Shown: positions 51,400 to 60,357, numbered from the stretch's first letter. The stretch: 64,000 nt of DNA from Azorinus chamasolen (GCA_963576725.1 OY755241.1:73296999-73360998), one strand, 5' to 3'. The notes: a model not told the origin generated them from the sequence alone. A program made the numbers and translations.

Positions 51400-51680
51400 A
51401 AAACAAGAGTCGCGTGCGGCGCCAACACTCATCTTATTTGGTAAATTAATAATATAAAAAAGGACAAAGGGCCATAACTCAAAAGATTTAAATCAAGAGT
51501 TATGGTTCTTATGTAGGGGTCTTAGCCTCAATGAGATCTGCTAACCTATGAAGTTTCATGTTGATACCTCTTATACTTTTCGAGTAATGAGCTACATTAA
51601 TGTTTTTTCCACGACGACGACGACTACAACCCAGTGATCACAATAGCTCCGACTTTTCTTTGAAACAGACAAGCTAAAAA
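51400..51680 (+). repeat. Family Z dispersed repeat
   Basis: AAAACAAGAGTCGCGTGCGG, GGGCCATAACTCAAAAGA, CACGACGACGACGACTACAA CCCAGTGATCACAATAGCTC, CAGACAAGC. Other copies at 53575-53718 and 55575-55803. Confidence 0.85.
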
Positions 51681-51779
51681 TAGTTTAGAGGCAACCATAT
51701 ACTGGGCGTATTTATCAGGATCAAAACCGTTTGCAACTGTATGTGCCCTAGTCTTAGCTATAGAATGCTGGGAATATTT

Positions 51780-51969
51780 GGCGATAAAACATTCGACTCA
51801 GAGAGAGTTCATTCTAAAGTGTCCGAATGGTCAGAATTATCTCAGACCCAATTTTTTTTTATAATTTAAGGGTCAAGGCTCGATTTCATAAACTCGTTCT
51901 CCGACTCGAAACTTATGAATATACTCAAACATGTTACTTGGAATCCAGTAAATATATTTTGAGGATATT
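51780..51969. repeat. G-variant palindrome and flank
   Basis: ATAAAACATTCGACTCAGAG ... GTCAGAATTATCTCAGACCC, then GCTCGATTTCATAAACTCGT and ATGTTACTTGGAATCCAGTA. The whole block is a diverged copy of 56336-56560. Confidence 0.6.
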
Positions 51970-52091
51970 CTAAACCCTAAATTCCATCAATATTCAGGTA
52001 AGATAGAAGGCTATCATTAATATTTATTCGGAGAATGTTTATAATAGTACTATGAACAAAAGTGTTTGTCGTGACAGAAACTGTAGAATCT

Positions 52092-52269
52092 GGGTCCATG
52101 CTTATAAAGCTTTTAGTTGAGTCTGAGTTTCGTTCTCAAGCTTTTGATTGGTCAGATTTGAGTTCTCAAGCTTTTGATTGGTCAGATTTGAGCCAAAGGC
52201 TCAAATCTGACCAATCAAAAACTTGAGAACGAACTCAGACTCAACTAAAAGTTTTATAAGCATGGACCC
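52092..52269. mobile_element. Family G palindromic MITE (complete, nested)
   Basis: GGGTCCATGCTTATAAAGCT / AGTTTTATAAGCATGGACCC ends. The arm CTCAAGCTTTTGATTGGTCA is present twice on the left side (partial tandem duplication), then the perfect stem GATTTGAGCCAAAGGCTCAA ATC. Confidence 0.9.
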
Positions 52270-52279
52270 AGATCTATAT

Positions 52280-52496
52280 TACAGTAAAACCCCTCTAATG
52301 CGACCACTTAATGAATCTACATGGGTGTCTTTATAAGCATGTGGTTGCTTAATGCAGGACAAAAGTAATGCAGAAAGCACCTCTAGGAGCTTTCTGCATT
52401 ACCTTTGTCCTGCATTAAGCTGCCTGGTAACCTGCATCTAGCACCCAGAATACCTCTTTTAGACCACGTTGGTCGTATTAGTGGGGTTTTACTGTA
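52280..52496. mobile_element. Family F TA-MITE (complete, nested)
   Basis: TACAGTAAAACCCCTCTAAT GCGACC / GGTCGTATTAGTGGGGTTTT ACTGTA. Core AGAAAGCACCTCTAGGAGCT TTCTGC. Confidence 0.9.
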
Positions 52497-52778
52497 TATC
52501 AAAAGCAAATAGAGCAGACCCAGATCACATGGATTCGATAGAAGCCATCTAATCTGGGTCTAAACGGTTTTCAAAGACAAAAAATGCATAATTTATGGAG
52601 CAAAGGGTCAAGCCAACAGTTAAGCCTAGATAATTGCTGCCAGCAATTAACCCTTATTCTATAGCTCGAACAATTTGACCTAGACCCTGACCTACTTAAT
52701 TTGCATAAATAAAAATCCGTAACATTGCATAAGTTTATCCTCGGCACGTGTCCCGGTAAGCATATGAATTTTAAACTA

Positions 52779-52984
52779 TACAGTAAAACCTCTCTATAAC
52801 CGCCACTAAATTACATCAAGTATTTTGTATTTATGGGCAGGTGGATGCTTAAAGCAAGGTGAAAGTAAAACCGATCGCTCCTATAGGAGCGTTCTGTTTT
52901 ACTTTCACCTTGCTTTAAGCAGTCACCTGCCCCAAAATACAAATTAATTAACACAATTTAGTGGCCATTATAGGTTTTACTGTT
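52779..52984. mobile_element. Family E TA-MITE (complete)
   Basis: TACAGTAAAACCTCTCTATA ACC left. Near-perfect hairpin GAAAGTAAAACCGATCGCTC CTATAGGAGCGTTC. CATTATAGGTTTTACTGTT right. About 75 bp of an H remnant separates it from the next E. Confidence 0.9.
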
Positions 52985-53059
52985 TTGATTCGATCAAGCT
53001 TTTGAGAAAATACTGAACGAGTTGCTCCACCTCTCATTTGGATCCAAGCTGTTAGCAAA

Positions 53060-53271
53060 TACAGTAAAAACTCTCCATAACGACCACTAAATTACAAGTA
53101 TTTGTGCTAAAGGCAGGTGGATGCTTAAAGCAAGGTGAAAGTAAAACAGTACGCTCCTTTAGGAGCGTTCTGTTTTACTTTCACCTCGCTTTAAGCAACC
53201 ATCTGCCCAAAAAATACCAACTAATTACCAGTAACACAATTTAGTGGCTGTTATAGAGAGGTTTTACTGTA
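53060..53271. mobile_element. Family E TA-MITE (complete)
   Basis: TACAGTAAAAACTCTCCATA ACGACC / GTTATAGAGAGGTTTTACTG TA. Hairpin GTACGCTCCTTTAGGAGCGT TC. Inserted beside GTTAGCAAA of an H remnant. Confidence 0.9.
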
Positions 53272-53424
53272 CCAATCAAGTAGTAGATAGCAATATAAGG
53301 ACTAACTGTCGTCGGGTGCAATTCTGTTTGTAAGATTGGACTGGTGGCTGCTTAATGCAGAATGTTACCAAAAGGAGCTGCATCATGCAGCCACCTCCTG
53401 GTGTGAAGAAATTCATTTTTTCTG

Positions 53425-53575
53425 TTGAATTCTCTTCCAAAATAAAGTCAGTGTCAAGCAGTTTGGATCCTGGTTAGATGCCAAGTTCCTTGGGGTTTCA
53501 TCTGTCAAACAGTTTGGATCCTGGTTAGATGCCAAGTTCCTTGGGGTCTCATCTGGATCTAATCTGTTTAGAAAG
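53425..53575. repeat. Family H copy with 51-bp tandem duplication
   Basis: CAGTTTGGATCCTGGTTAGA TGCC occurs at 53459 and 53510. The unit is the left hairpin arm plus loop. It is followed by ATCTGGATCTAATCTGTTTA. The same 51-bp unit is amplified at 54780-55005. Confidence 0.85.
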
Positions 53576-53718
53576 GTTATGAAGCTTTCATATAGATACC
53601 TCTTATCCTTTTAGAGTAATAAGCTACATTAAAGTGTTTGCACACCAACAACGACAACCACGACAACGACTACGACCCAGTGATCACAATAGCTCGACTT
53701 TTCTTCGAAACAGTAGAG
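53575..53718 (+). repeat. Family Z repeat fragment
   Basis: TAGATACCTCTTATCCTTTT AGAGTAATAAGCTACATTAA, CACGACAACGACTACGACCC AGTGATCACAATAGCTCGAC. Confidence 0.8.
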
Positions 53719-54080
53719 CAATGGAAGGCTGCACAAAACAACTAGCTCGTATCCTTTATTCTTTATTTGTCCAATCTATGCTATGCTATATATTGTCCTA
53801 TATGCTGGGCTGAAACAATACATTCCCAGAGTTACCATCAATGCATATAAAACAAGTGCAATAAAGAACATAGTTATAAACAGGTAAATATATGCATATC
53901 CATGGAGTGTTATAACAAATACTATGAGAGACTTGTTGGTCATAACTTATAATACACATGACCTGAACACTATGGAACTGTCTTAGCTGTTAGCCCATTT
54001 GTAATACGCAATGATGCATGAGATATTACAAAACAATACATTTTATACATATGCAGCATTCCTTACCAGGTTGTGGACCT
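53719..54080. other. No recognised feature
   Basis: AT-rich. Contains CTATGCTATGCTATATATTG and AATAAAGAACATAG but no clear gene end. Confidence 0.4.
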
Positions 54081-54098
54081 GCCCAGAATTACAAGCTC

Positions 54099-54221
54099 CC
54101 CCTCTGTCCATCTCTCTCTCTCCCTGGTGCCATGCTAAGGTTAGTAGTAGCTGCCCCCCCACCCTCTGTCCATCTCTCTCTCTCCCTGGTGACATGTTAA
54201 GGTTAGTAGTAGGTGTAAAAG
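54099..54221. repeat. 62-bp direct duplication
   Basis: CCTCTGTCCATCTCTCTCTC TCCCTGGTG(C/A)CATG...AAGGTTAGTAGTAG starts at 54101 and 54163. Confidence 0.9.
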
Positions 54222-54354
54222 AAGAACCATTCACCAAAAACAACATGCAGGGGTTTAAAGTAATTAGTTAGTACGGTTTCGTCAAAAATATAAAGTTATG
54301 TCAAATGCTTACAGTAGGTCAAACCGACACAAGACCGAAATGACACAGCAATAA

Positions 54355-54425
54355 TGAAGTGAGTGAGTGAGTTGGGTTTAACATCCGACCAACAGTATTT
54401 CAGTTATATGCAGACGGCCAATAAT
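54355..54425 (+). repeat. Family X mollusc repeat
   Basis: GTGAGTGAGTGAGTTGGGTT TAACATCCGACC, CAGTTATATGCAGACGGCC. Confidence 0.7.
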
Positions 54426-54639
54426 GAACGAATGAAACATAATTCACAAGCAATGTCGGCAGAAATAGACATCAACTTATAATGATAAAGCCAATCTTCC
54501 AGCCACACCTTCCTTCTTTACACCACCACAATTATCGAACTCAAGAAGATCTTCGACCATTCCCAAACGACCATAACCAAAGAGTGACCAAGCAAGTGAC
54601 CACTGAGACCAGAAACCGCACGAAAACCAAAATCATCCG

Positions 54640-54762
54640 AATCAATCCAAACGATATCCAATTATCAATCAGATAATTACATCATAATAATTACAACCAT
54701 CCAAATCAATCCAAACGATATCCAATCAGCAATCAGATAATTACATCATAATAATTACATTT
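54640..54762. repeat. 64-bp direct duplication
   Basis: AATCAATCCAAACGATATCC AAT...CAATCAGATAATTACATCAT AATAATTACA occurs at 54641 and 54705. Confidence 0.9.
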
Positions 54763-54779
54763 ATCTCTTCCAAGTCCGT

Positions 54780-55005
54780 GTCAAACAGTTTGGATCCTGG
54801 TTAGATGCCAAGTTCCTTGGGGTCTCATCTGTCAAACAGTTTGGATCCTGGTTAGATGCCAAGTTCCTTGGGGTCTCATCCGTTAAACAGTTTGGATCCT
54901 GGTTAGATGCCAAGTTCCTTGGGGTCTCATCCGTTAAACAGTTTGGATCCTGGTTAGATGCCAAGTTCCTTGGGGTCTCATCTGGATCCAATATGTTTGG
55001 AAAGG
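54780..55005. repeat. 51-bp array of the H hairpin arm, four units
   Basis: Units start at 54786, 54837, 54888 and 54939, each with CAGTTTGGATCCTGGTTAGA TGCCAAGTTCCTTGGGGTCT CATC. Units are almost identical. 51 is a multiple of three, so the minus strand reads a perfect 17-residue repeat (DETPRNLASNQDPNCLT). The frame has no other support as a gene. Confidence 0.95.
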
Positions 55006-55107
55006 TTAATTCACAAGTCCAGATAAGATTTGTAAATTAAAACATTTTCAACAAGCAATGTCGACACGACATCAAACCGGTTTTCCTCCACTATTAACTG
55101 CCGATTT

Positions 55108-55290
55108 CTAAGTTCAAAGGGGCATAACTCCCAGGAAACTTGCAGAAGGAAAAATCCTCAACAATATGTATATCTACATATTGTGTCCATGCTACATGCA
55201 AGGTTTTATGAAAACCTGTTGAACAGTTTCAGAGGAGTTGCGCTTACAAAATTGGCAGCTGTCCGCCTGTCCACCATACATCACCATATG
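55108..55290 (+). repeat. Family Z-type repeat (variant)
   Basis: AAAGGGGCATAACTCCCAGG, CATGCTACATGCAAGGTTTT ATGAAAACC, AGAGGAGTTGCGCTTACAAA, GTCCGCCTGTCCACC. It splits a family I copy whose left end is at 55012-55052. Confidence 0.7.
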
Positions 55291-55304
55291 ATCATAATAA
55301 AGGT

Positions 55305-55490
55305 CTTGGTAGAGAAACAAATGATTTATTCTCGAAAATATTTTAATTTACTCAAAGACTATTCTTTGGAGTGGTCACAACATAGGGTTTGGTGTTGTAA
55401 CCACTCTTTAGAATTGTCTCGAAGTGAATTCTAAAGAGTGGTCGTAATATAGGTTTTTGTGGAGAAATAAAGAATTTTGAAATGGTGATA
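55305..55490. mobile_element. Family I MITE
   Basis: GGAGTGGTCACAACATAGGG TTTGGTG, then TAACCACTCTTTAGAATTGT C and GAATTCTAAAGAGTGGTCG arms with an extra arm copy on the left, so three arms are present. Confidence 0.8.
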
Positions 55491-55574
55491 TATTGGCAGA
55501 CGAGCGGGCAGCTGCCAATTCACCAACGCTGGCCTGATTATTTCGTGTTTGTCCAGCTAAATTAAAACTTTTTG

Positions 55575-55803
55575 AAAAAAATAAAGGGCATTAACTCCAA
55601 AAGTTTGAAATCAAGTTATGGTTCTTATGTAGGGACCTTCTCCTTAATGAGATCTACCCACCTATGAAGATTCATGTTGATACCTCTTATACTATGAGTA
55701 AATTATCTACATTAAAGTTTTTGCACACCCCAACGACGACGACAACTACAACTACGACCTAGTGATCACAATAGCTCGACGTTTCTTCAAAACAGACAAG
55801 CAG
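55575..55803 (+). repeat. Family Z dispersed repeat
   Basis: AATAAAGGGCATTAACTCCA, ATGGTTCTTATGTAGGGACC, AACGACGACGACAACTACAA CTACGACCTAGTGATCACAA. Confidence 0.85.
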
Positions 55804-55871
55804 ATAAATGAATCAACCTTCTGTACTCTGTGCAACTGTCCTCTGCTTAAATTCTACATGTATTTCTTTCT

Positions 55872-56100
55872 TTAACCCTATCCTCCATAAATACGCCCTT
55901 TTACGACTCTGTAACAGCCACTTTATGATTTAACCATTGTGAAATAGAGCATTTGCTCCTATAATAGCAAATGCTCTATTTATCACAATGGTTTAGAACT
56001 ACAAACTTCTAAAACTTTTCCTTTTCTCTAGTTAATGCTCCTTTTAGGTAGATTTATTCAGTGGTTGGATCTAAAAATAGCCTATGAGGGAAAGGGTTAA
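55872..56100. mobile_element. Family C TTAA-MITE (complete, 229 bp)
   Basis: TTAACCCTATCCTCCATAAA / CTATGAGGGAAAGGGTTAA. Hairpin GAGCATTTGCTCCTATAATA GCAAATGCTC. Confidence 0.9.
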
Positions 56101-56104
56101 AACA

Positions 56105-56300
56105 GTGTCAGAGTGACAAACAGTGTGGATCCCGAGGAAACCGAGTTACTCGGCATCTCATCTGGATCCAAACTGTTTGCAAAGGTTGTCATAAGGTCGC
56201 TGACCCAGTAATGAAGGTTAAAAAAGTCCAAAAGTTTAGATTTTCTTGAAGAGAACCTTATACTAATGTTTTTATTTGGATCAAGCCTGTTTGCAATTTC
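56105..56300. mobile_element. Family H hairpin plus remnant
   Basis: GACAAACAGTGTGGATCCCG and GGCATCTCATCTGGATCCAA ACTGTTTGC to 56210; a further half arm (GGATCAAGCCTGTTTGC) near 56280. Confidence 0.7.
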
Positions 56301-56335
56301 CTTCACTAAATTTCCCCAGCATTCTAAAGGTAAGA

Positions 56336-56560
56336 CCTGGGTCCAAGGTTATAAAACATCCGAGTCTGAGATCATTCTGAGGTATCTGATTTGTCAAATG
56401 CTTGAGAATGATCTCAGATTCAAGCAAAATATTTTATAACATTGGGGCCAGCGCTTGATCTGATTCTCGGACTCCAAATTATTCTCGAAAATGTTACTTG
56501 GTATCCAGCTTTCACAAGTATCAAGTAAACATATTTTGAGAATATTCTTCAGTCAACAGT
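56336..56560. repeat. G-variant palindrome and flank
   Basis: AAGGTTATAAAACATCCGAG ... AATATTTTATAACATTGG, then CTCGGACTCCAAATTATTCT CG and ATGTTACTTGGTATCCAGCT. Copy of 51780-51969. Confidence 0.65.
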
Positions 56561-56569
56561 TAGGGAATG

Positions 56570-56840
56570 TCAAGACCTGAATTAACTTTGCACGCTTAGA
56601 CAAGTGTCCCCTGCAATTCACGCTTTGCACGCTTAGACAATGTCCCCTGCAATTCACGCTTTGCACGCTTCGACAATGTCCCCTGCAATTCACGCTTTGC
56701 ACGCTTAGACAATGTCCCCTGCAATTCACGCTTTACACGCTTAGACAATTTCCCCTGCAATTAACGCTTTGCACGCTTAGACAAATGTCCTCTGCAATTT
56801 ACGCCTTGCACACCTAGACAATTGTCACCTGATTTCACGC
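56570..56840. repeat. 36-bp tandem array
   Basis: About seven units of AATGTCCCCTGCAATTCACG CTTTGCACGCTTAGAC, the outer ones diverged. A single related piece lies near 61205-61250. CTTTGCACGCTTAG resembles the outer end of family H. Confidence 0.9.
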
Positions 56841-56911
56841 TTATGCTATGAAACAATGTCAGTTCTAAATTTGAATATGGCGCATTGTTAACTTCAGACT
56901 CGATCAAGCTT

Positions 56912-57150
56912 TTAACCCTTTCCCTGTTCTAGGTTTATTACAAATTTCAATACTTACTGAATATTCATAGACAAAATAGTAATAATAAATATTAAAGGTG
57001 GAACATTGCTGCTTTTTTTTAAAAAAGTACAGAAACATATCTATCAAATTCCATAAGCAAACAGAGCAGACCCTGATCGGACGGCGTCTGATCTTGGTCT
57101 ACTCTGTTTGCAGATGCGTGAAAACCCATTTATATGAAGGAAAGGGTTAA
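56912..57150. mobile_element. Family B TTAA-MITE (complete, 239 bp) inside an H element
   Basis: TTAACCCTTTCCCTGTTCTA / ATGAAGGAAAGGGTTAA. Flanks rejoin as GATCAAGCTTTTAAGAAAAT ATTGG, matching uninterrupted H copies at 52990 and 61858. Confidence 0.95.
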
Positions 57151-57440
57151 GAAAATATTGGCCGAGTGTCAAACAGTTTGGATCCTGACGAGACACCATG
57201 TTGCTCCGTGTACCATGTTGCTCCGTGTCACAATCCAAGCTGCTCGCTAATACGAGTTATTTTTTTCTGTTGAATTCTCTTCCAAACTATAGTCCGTGTC
57301 AAACAGTTTGGATCCAGATTAGATGACGAGTTACCTAGAGTCTTATCTGGATCTATTAGATGACGAGTTACCTAGTCTTATTTGGATCTAAACCGTTTGC
57401 AAAAGTTATGTCACTAGCGTGCAAAGCATTTAACCTTATC
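57151..57440. mobile_element. Family H copies, two in series
   Basis: 57151-57250: AACAGTTTGGATCCTGACGA with a 23-bp-spaced CCATGTTGCTCCGTGT duplication. 57262-57432: GAATTCTCTTCCAAACTATA, TTTGGATCCAGATTAGATGA CG (arm partly duplicated), ending GTCACTAGCGTGCAAAGCAT TTAA. The second copy is paralogous to 62437-62570. Confidence 0.75.
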
Positions 57441-57472
57441 CTGTGGAAAGTCTACAATTTGGAAAGTACAGT

Positions 57473-57716
57473 TTTAATCCTTTACTCCATGAATATTAAT
57501 GTTAGATATAATGACATCATGAATATTAATTTAGATCCATTTTTAATATGACATGAACACAGAAATTTCGCTATGACAGAAACTGTAGTCACATCTATAT
57601 TATTCATTAGCAAACAGAATGGATACTGATCAGATGGCTCATACAGGAGTCTTCTGATCCGAGTCTACACTGTCTCCCAAAGCATAGGAAGGAGTAGATC
57701 TATGGAGTATCGGAAT
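57473..57716. mobile_element. Family A TTAA-MITE
   Basis: TTTAATCCTTTACTCCATGA, TGACAGAAACTGTAGTCACA, core ATGGCTCATACAGGAGTCTT C, TCTATGGAGTATCGG right (terminus decayed). Paralogous to 62739-63041. Confidence 0.8.
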
Positions 57717-57788
57717 ATGATAAAAAAAAATACAGAAAACTTAATACAAAGCTTATGTATAAAATTTCTTGTATAAAATGAAACTTCT

Positions 57789-57905
57789 TAACCCTTTCCC
57801 TCATATAAACATGTTTTCACGCATTAGCAAACAGTAGACCCAGATCAGATGGCTCCCATAGGAGCCGTCTGATCAGGCTCGGCTCTGTTTGCTAAAGATA
57901 TTTCC
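57789..57905. mobile_element. Family B left half (reverse)
   Basis: TTAACCCTTTCCCTCATATA, perfect core GATGGCTCCCATAGGAGCCG TC, TCTGTTTGCTAAAGATA. Right half absent. Confidence 0.85.
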
Positions 57906-58255
57906 ACAGGAGAAGGTTCGTGATACAAACTACTTGAGGATCACTGGAAACACTGCAAGTACTGGAACTGTCAACCTGAAAAATAGGAAAAAAAGAATAA
58001 ATGACAAAGCAGACAAGTAACAGAAGCAATCCCATTCATAAACATACAGCCCCCCCTCCCCCCCCCCCCCCCCCAACAGGCATACTACCCGAACGAACAA
58101 GTGAGTGAAGCTTCATAACATTGGCATGAATATTGAAGTAGTAATGGCCAACATTAAAGAACGACAACGACAACAATGTGGATGGTAGAGTTATGACAAA
58201 CAATCTAAATGGAATGTCTAAAATGTAGAATGGTTACCAAGTCAGCATCGAAATA
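57906..58255 (-). repeat. Segmental duplicate AA, copy 1
   Basis: Shares with 59245-59615 the sequence GGAAACACTGCAAGTACTGG through GAATGGTTACCAAGTCAGCA at high identity, including GACAAAGCAGACAAGTAACA. A 17-C run lies at 58058-58074. Confidence 0.9.
57934..57975 (-). pseudogene. Candidate short exon, copy 1 (weak donor)
   Basis: The minus-strand acceptor TTTTTTTCCTATTTTTCAG is excellent, followed by GTTGACAGTTCCAGTACTTG. The donor position reads CTCAA|GTAGTTTG, weaker than CTCAG|GTAAGTTG in copy 3. 42 bp. Confidence 0.3.
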
Positions 58256-58289
58256 TTTTAGGATGTTTTCAAGAATATTAAGGTACTTC

Positions 58290-58537
58290 TTAACCCTTTC
58301 CCTCATATAAACGTGTTTTCACACATTAGCAAACAGAGTTGACCCAGATCAAATGGCTCCTATAGGAGCCGTCTAACCAGGGTCTGCTCTGTTTGCTAAT
58401 GGAATTTGATAGATCTGTTCCTTTACTTTCTAAAATGGCTACAATGTACCACCTTCCATACATCATTATAACCATTTTGTTATGAATATTCAGTAGGTGT
58501 TGAACTTTGGAATAAACACGGGCCAAGGAAAGGTTAA
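58290..58537. mobile_element. Family B TTAA-MITE (reverse, complete, 248 bp)
   Basis: TTAACCCTTTCCCTCATATA / GGGCCAAGGAAAGGTTAA. Core GGCTCCTATAGGAGCCGTC. The last TTAA starts the next element. Confidence 0.9.
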
Positions 58538-58995
58538 CCCTTTACTTCATGAATATTCAATCTATTCTGAATATCAAGTTCTTGTATGAACCCTTTACCC
58601 CGTAAATACACTTTTCTATGTCTTTGCAAACAGAGAAGGCCCAGATCAGACAACTCCTATAGGAGCCGTCTGATCAGGGTCTGCTCTGTTTGCTAAATAT
58701 ATATATGATTTTACAGTTTCTGCCATGGCCAAAATGTCTTATGTTAGTGTGCAATTATAAAAAATATTCTAATCAATATTCATGATGTCATTATTTCTTA
58801 CATGAATATTCATGGAGTAAAGGGTTAAAACCATGTATAAGAATTTTAATTGCTATAGCAACTGAGAATCGGATTCTGTAACATATATGCAAACACTGCA
58901 GACCCAGATGTGACAGCAAATATTGCAACTCCCAGATCTGGGTCTACCCAGTTAGCAAAGGCATAAAAAAGCCAGATTAAAGAGTAACGGGTTAA
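58534..58995. mobile_element. Family A variant split by a nested A element
   Basis: TTAACCCTTTACTTCATGAA to TTCTTGTATGAA, then the nested A (58587-58828), then AAACCATGTATAAGAATTTT ... AAAGAGTAACGGGTTAA. An uninterrupted paralogue is at 63136-63372. Confidence 0.8.
58587..58828. mobile_element. Family A TTAA-MITE (reverse, complete, nested)
   Basis: GAACCCTTTACCCCGTAAAT / TATTCATGGAGTAAAGGGTT AA. Core CAACTCCTATAGGAGCCGTC. Confidence 0.9.
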
Positions 58996-59035
58996 AAACA
59001 TCCAGCAAGAAGTTGTCATTTCGAAAAAATGCAGG

Positions 59036-59236
59036 TACAGTAAAACCTCTCTATAACGGCAACTAAATTACATAAAATATTTTGTGTTAAAGGCAGGTGG
59101 CTGCTTAAAGCAAGGTGAAAGTAAAACACCCTATAGGAGCGTTCTGTTTTACTTTCATCTTGCTTTAAGCAACCACCTGCCCTAAATGCCAACTAACTAA
59201 CATAATTTAATGTCCGTAATAGAGGTTTTCCTGTTA
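59036..59236. mobile_element. Family E TA-MITE
   Basis: TACAGTAAAACCTCTCTATA ACGGC / GTAATAGAGGTTTTCCTGTT A. Inserted upstream of AA copy 2; absent from the equivalent place near copies 1 and 3. Confidence 0.9.
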
Positions 59237-59244
59237 TTTAAAAA

Positions 59245-59615
59245 TACAAACTACTTGAGCATTACTGGAAACACTGCAAGTACTGGAACTGTCAACCTGA
59301 AAAATAGGAAAAAAAGAATAAATGACAAAGCAGACAAGTAACAGAAGCAATATCATTCATAAACATACAGCCCCCACCCCTCCCCTACCCCCACACCCCC
59401 AAAGGCATACTACCTGAACAAGTGAGTGAAGCTTCATAACATTGGCATGAATATTGAAGTAGCAATGGCCAACATCAAAGTTTCCCATAAACAAGAACGA
59501 CAACAATGTGGATGATAGAGTTATGACAATACCCCCCCCCCCGGAAAAACAGACAAACAATCTCTTAATGGAATCTCTAAAATGTAGAATGGTTACCAAG
59601 TCAGCAATGTACCCA
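59245..59615 (-). repeat. Segmental duplicate AA, copy 2
   Basis: Near-identical to 57906-58255 from CAAACTACTTGAG onward. Extra pieces: TCAAAGTTTCCCATAAACAA and a poly-C run at 59531. Contains the copy-2 candidate exon. Confidence 0.9.
59255..59296 (-). pseudogene. Candidate short exon, copy 2 (weak donor)
   Basis: Same acceptor and length as copy 1. Donor CTCAA|GTAGTTTG. One substitution from copy 1 in the exon (GTAATGCTC vs GTGATCCTC region). Confidence 0.3.
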
Positions 59616-59679
59616 GTAGATGATGCTGATCTAAGCTTTTTGCAATTGACAGTTAGCTCGCGATTACAAATAATCTGCT

Positions 59680-59734
59680 AATAAATATGCATGTCATTAT
59701 TTCTTACATGAATATTCAAGATGGAAAGGGTTAA
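59680..59734. mobile_element. Family A right end
   Basis: ATTTCTTACATGAATATTCA AGATGGAAAGGGTTAA. Its TTAA is the start of the next B. Confidence 0.75.
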
Positions 59735-59978
59735 CCCTTTCCCTCATATAAACGTGTTTTCACGCATTTGCAAACAGTAGACCCAGATCAGACGGCTCCT
59801 AGAGGAGCCGTCTGATGAGGGTCTGCTCTGTTTGCTAATAGAATTTGATAGATATGTTTCTTTTATTTCTAAAATGTCTACAATGTTCCACCTTCAATAT
59901 TTCGTTATACCTATTTTGTTAATGAATATTCAGTAGGTATTGAAATTTGGTCTAAATATAGAACAGGGAAAGGGTTAA
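59731..59978. mobile_element. Family B TTAA-MITE (reverse, complete reference copy, 248 bp)
   Basis: TTAACCCTTTCCCTCATATA / ATAGAACAGGGAAAGGGTTA plus A. Perfect core GACGGCTCCTAGAGGAGCCG TC. Close to consensus throughout. Confidence 0.95.
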
Positions 59979-60039
59979 AGGAACGCTTACCATAACAGAC
60001 TAGATTTATGTTACACACTGTGCTGGTGTATACTGTAAT

Positions 60040-60190
60040 TAACACAAGAGTGTTCGAAGGAACACATGTGTCAACTGCTGGGAGAAGTGTCACAATAAAA
60101 AAAAGAAAGAGTGACGAACAGATAGACGGACGGACAGACAGCGAAAAAGTGATCCCTAAGTGACACAATTCCTCTCAGCAGGTGAGACAA
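60040..60190 (+). repeat. Family M dispersed repeat (short form)
   Basis: ACACAAGAGTGTTCGAAGGA ACACATGTGTC, GACGGACGGACAGACAG, GATCCCTAAGTGACACA, TCAGCAGGTGAGAC. Lacks the middle part of the 205-530 copy. Confidence 0.85.
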
Positions 60191-60204
60191 AAACTATTTT
60201 GCCA

Positions 60205-60290
60205 GACAAACTTAAGCAAATAGTGAAGATCCAGATCACACTGCTCCTCAAGAAACTGTTTGATCAAGGTCTACCCTATTTTCAATTCCA
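60205..60290. mobile_element. A/K-type hairpin remnant
   Basis: AGTGAAGATCCAGATCACAC TGCTCC / AACTGTTTGATCAAGGTCTA CCC. Confidence 0.5.
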
Positions 60291-60357
60291 TAAGGTTCAT
60301 GAAAAGTTGGGGTAAGTACGGTAGACATCAAACTAGACTTGTCCAGATGCCATGTCC

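Larger units (their letters stand above)
51970..52612. mobile_element. Family A TTAA-MITE with nested G and nested F
   Basis: Left arm TAAACCCTAAATTCCATCAA to ACTGTAGAATCT; G 52092-52269; short A piece AGATCTATAT; F 52280-52496; then A resumes AAAAGCAAATAGAGCAGACC and ends ATGGAGCAAAGGGTCAA. Removing G and F restores a normal A sequence. Confidence 0.85.

Noticed and set aside
54011..54271. 86-codon plus-strand frame with a CTCTCTCTC stretch
   Set aside because: Consists largely of the 62-bp direct duplication, with no motif or splice support.
54761..54991. Minus-strand frame with four perfect 17-residue repeats
   Set aside because: The 51-bp repeat is a multiple of three, so any open unit gives a periodic protein. 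The unit is a MITE hairpin arm, with no start context or splice sites.
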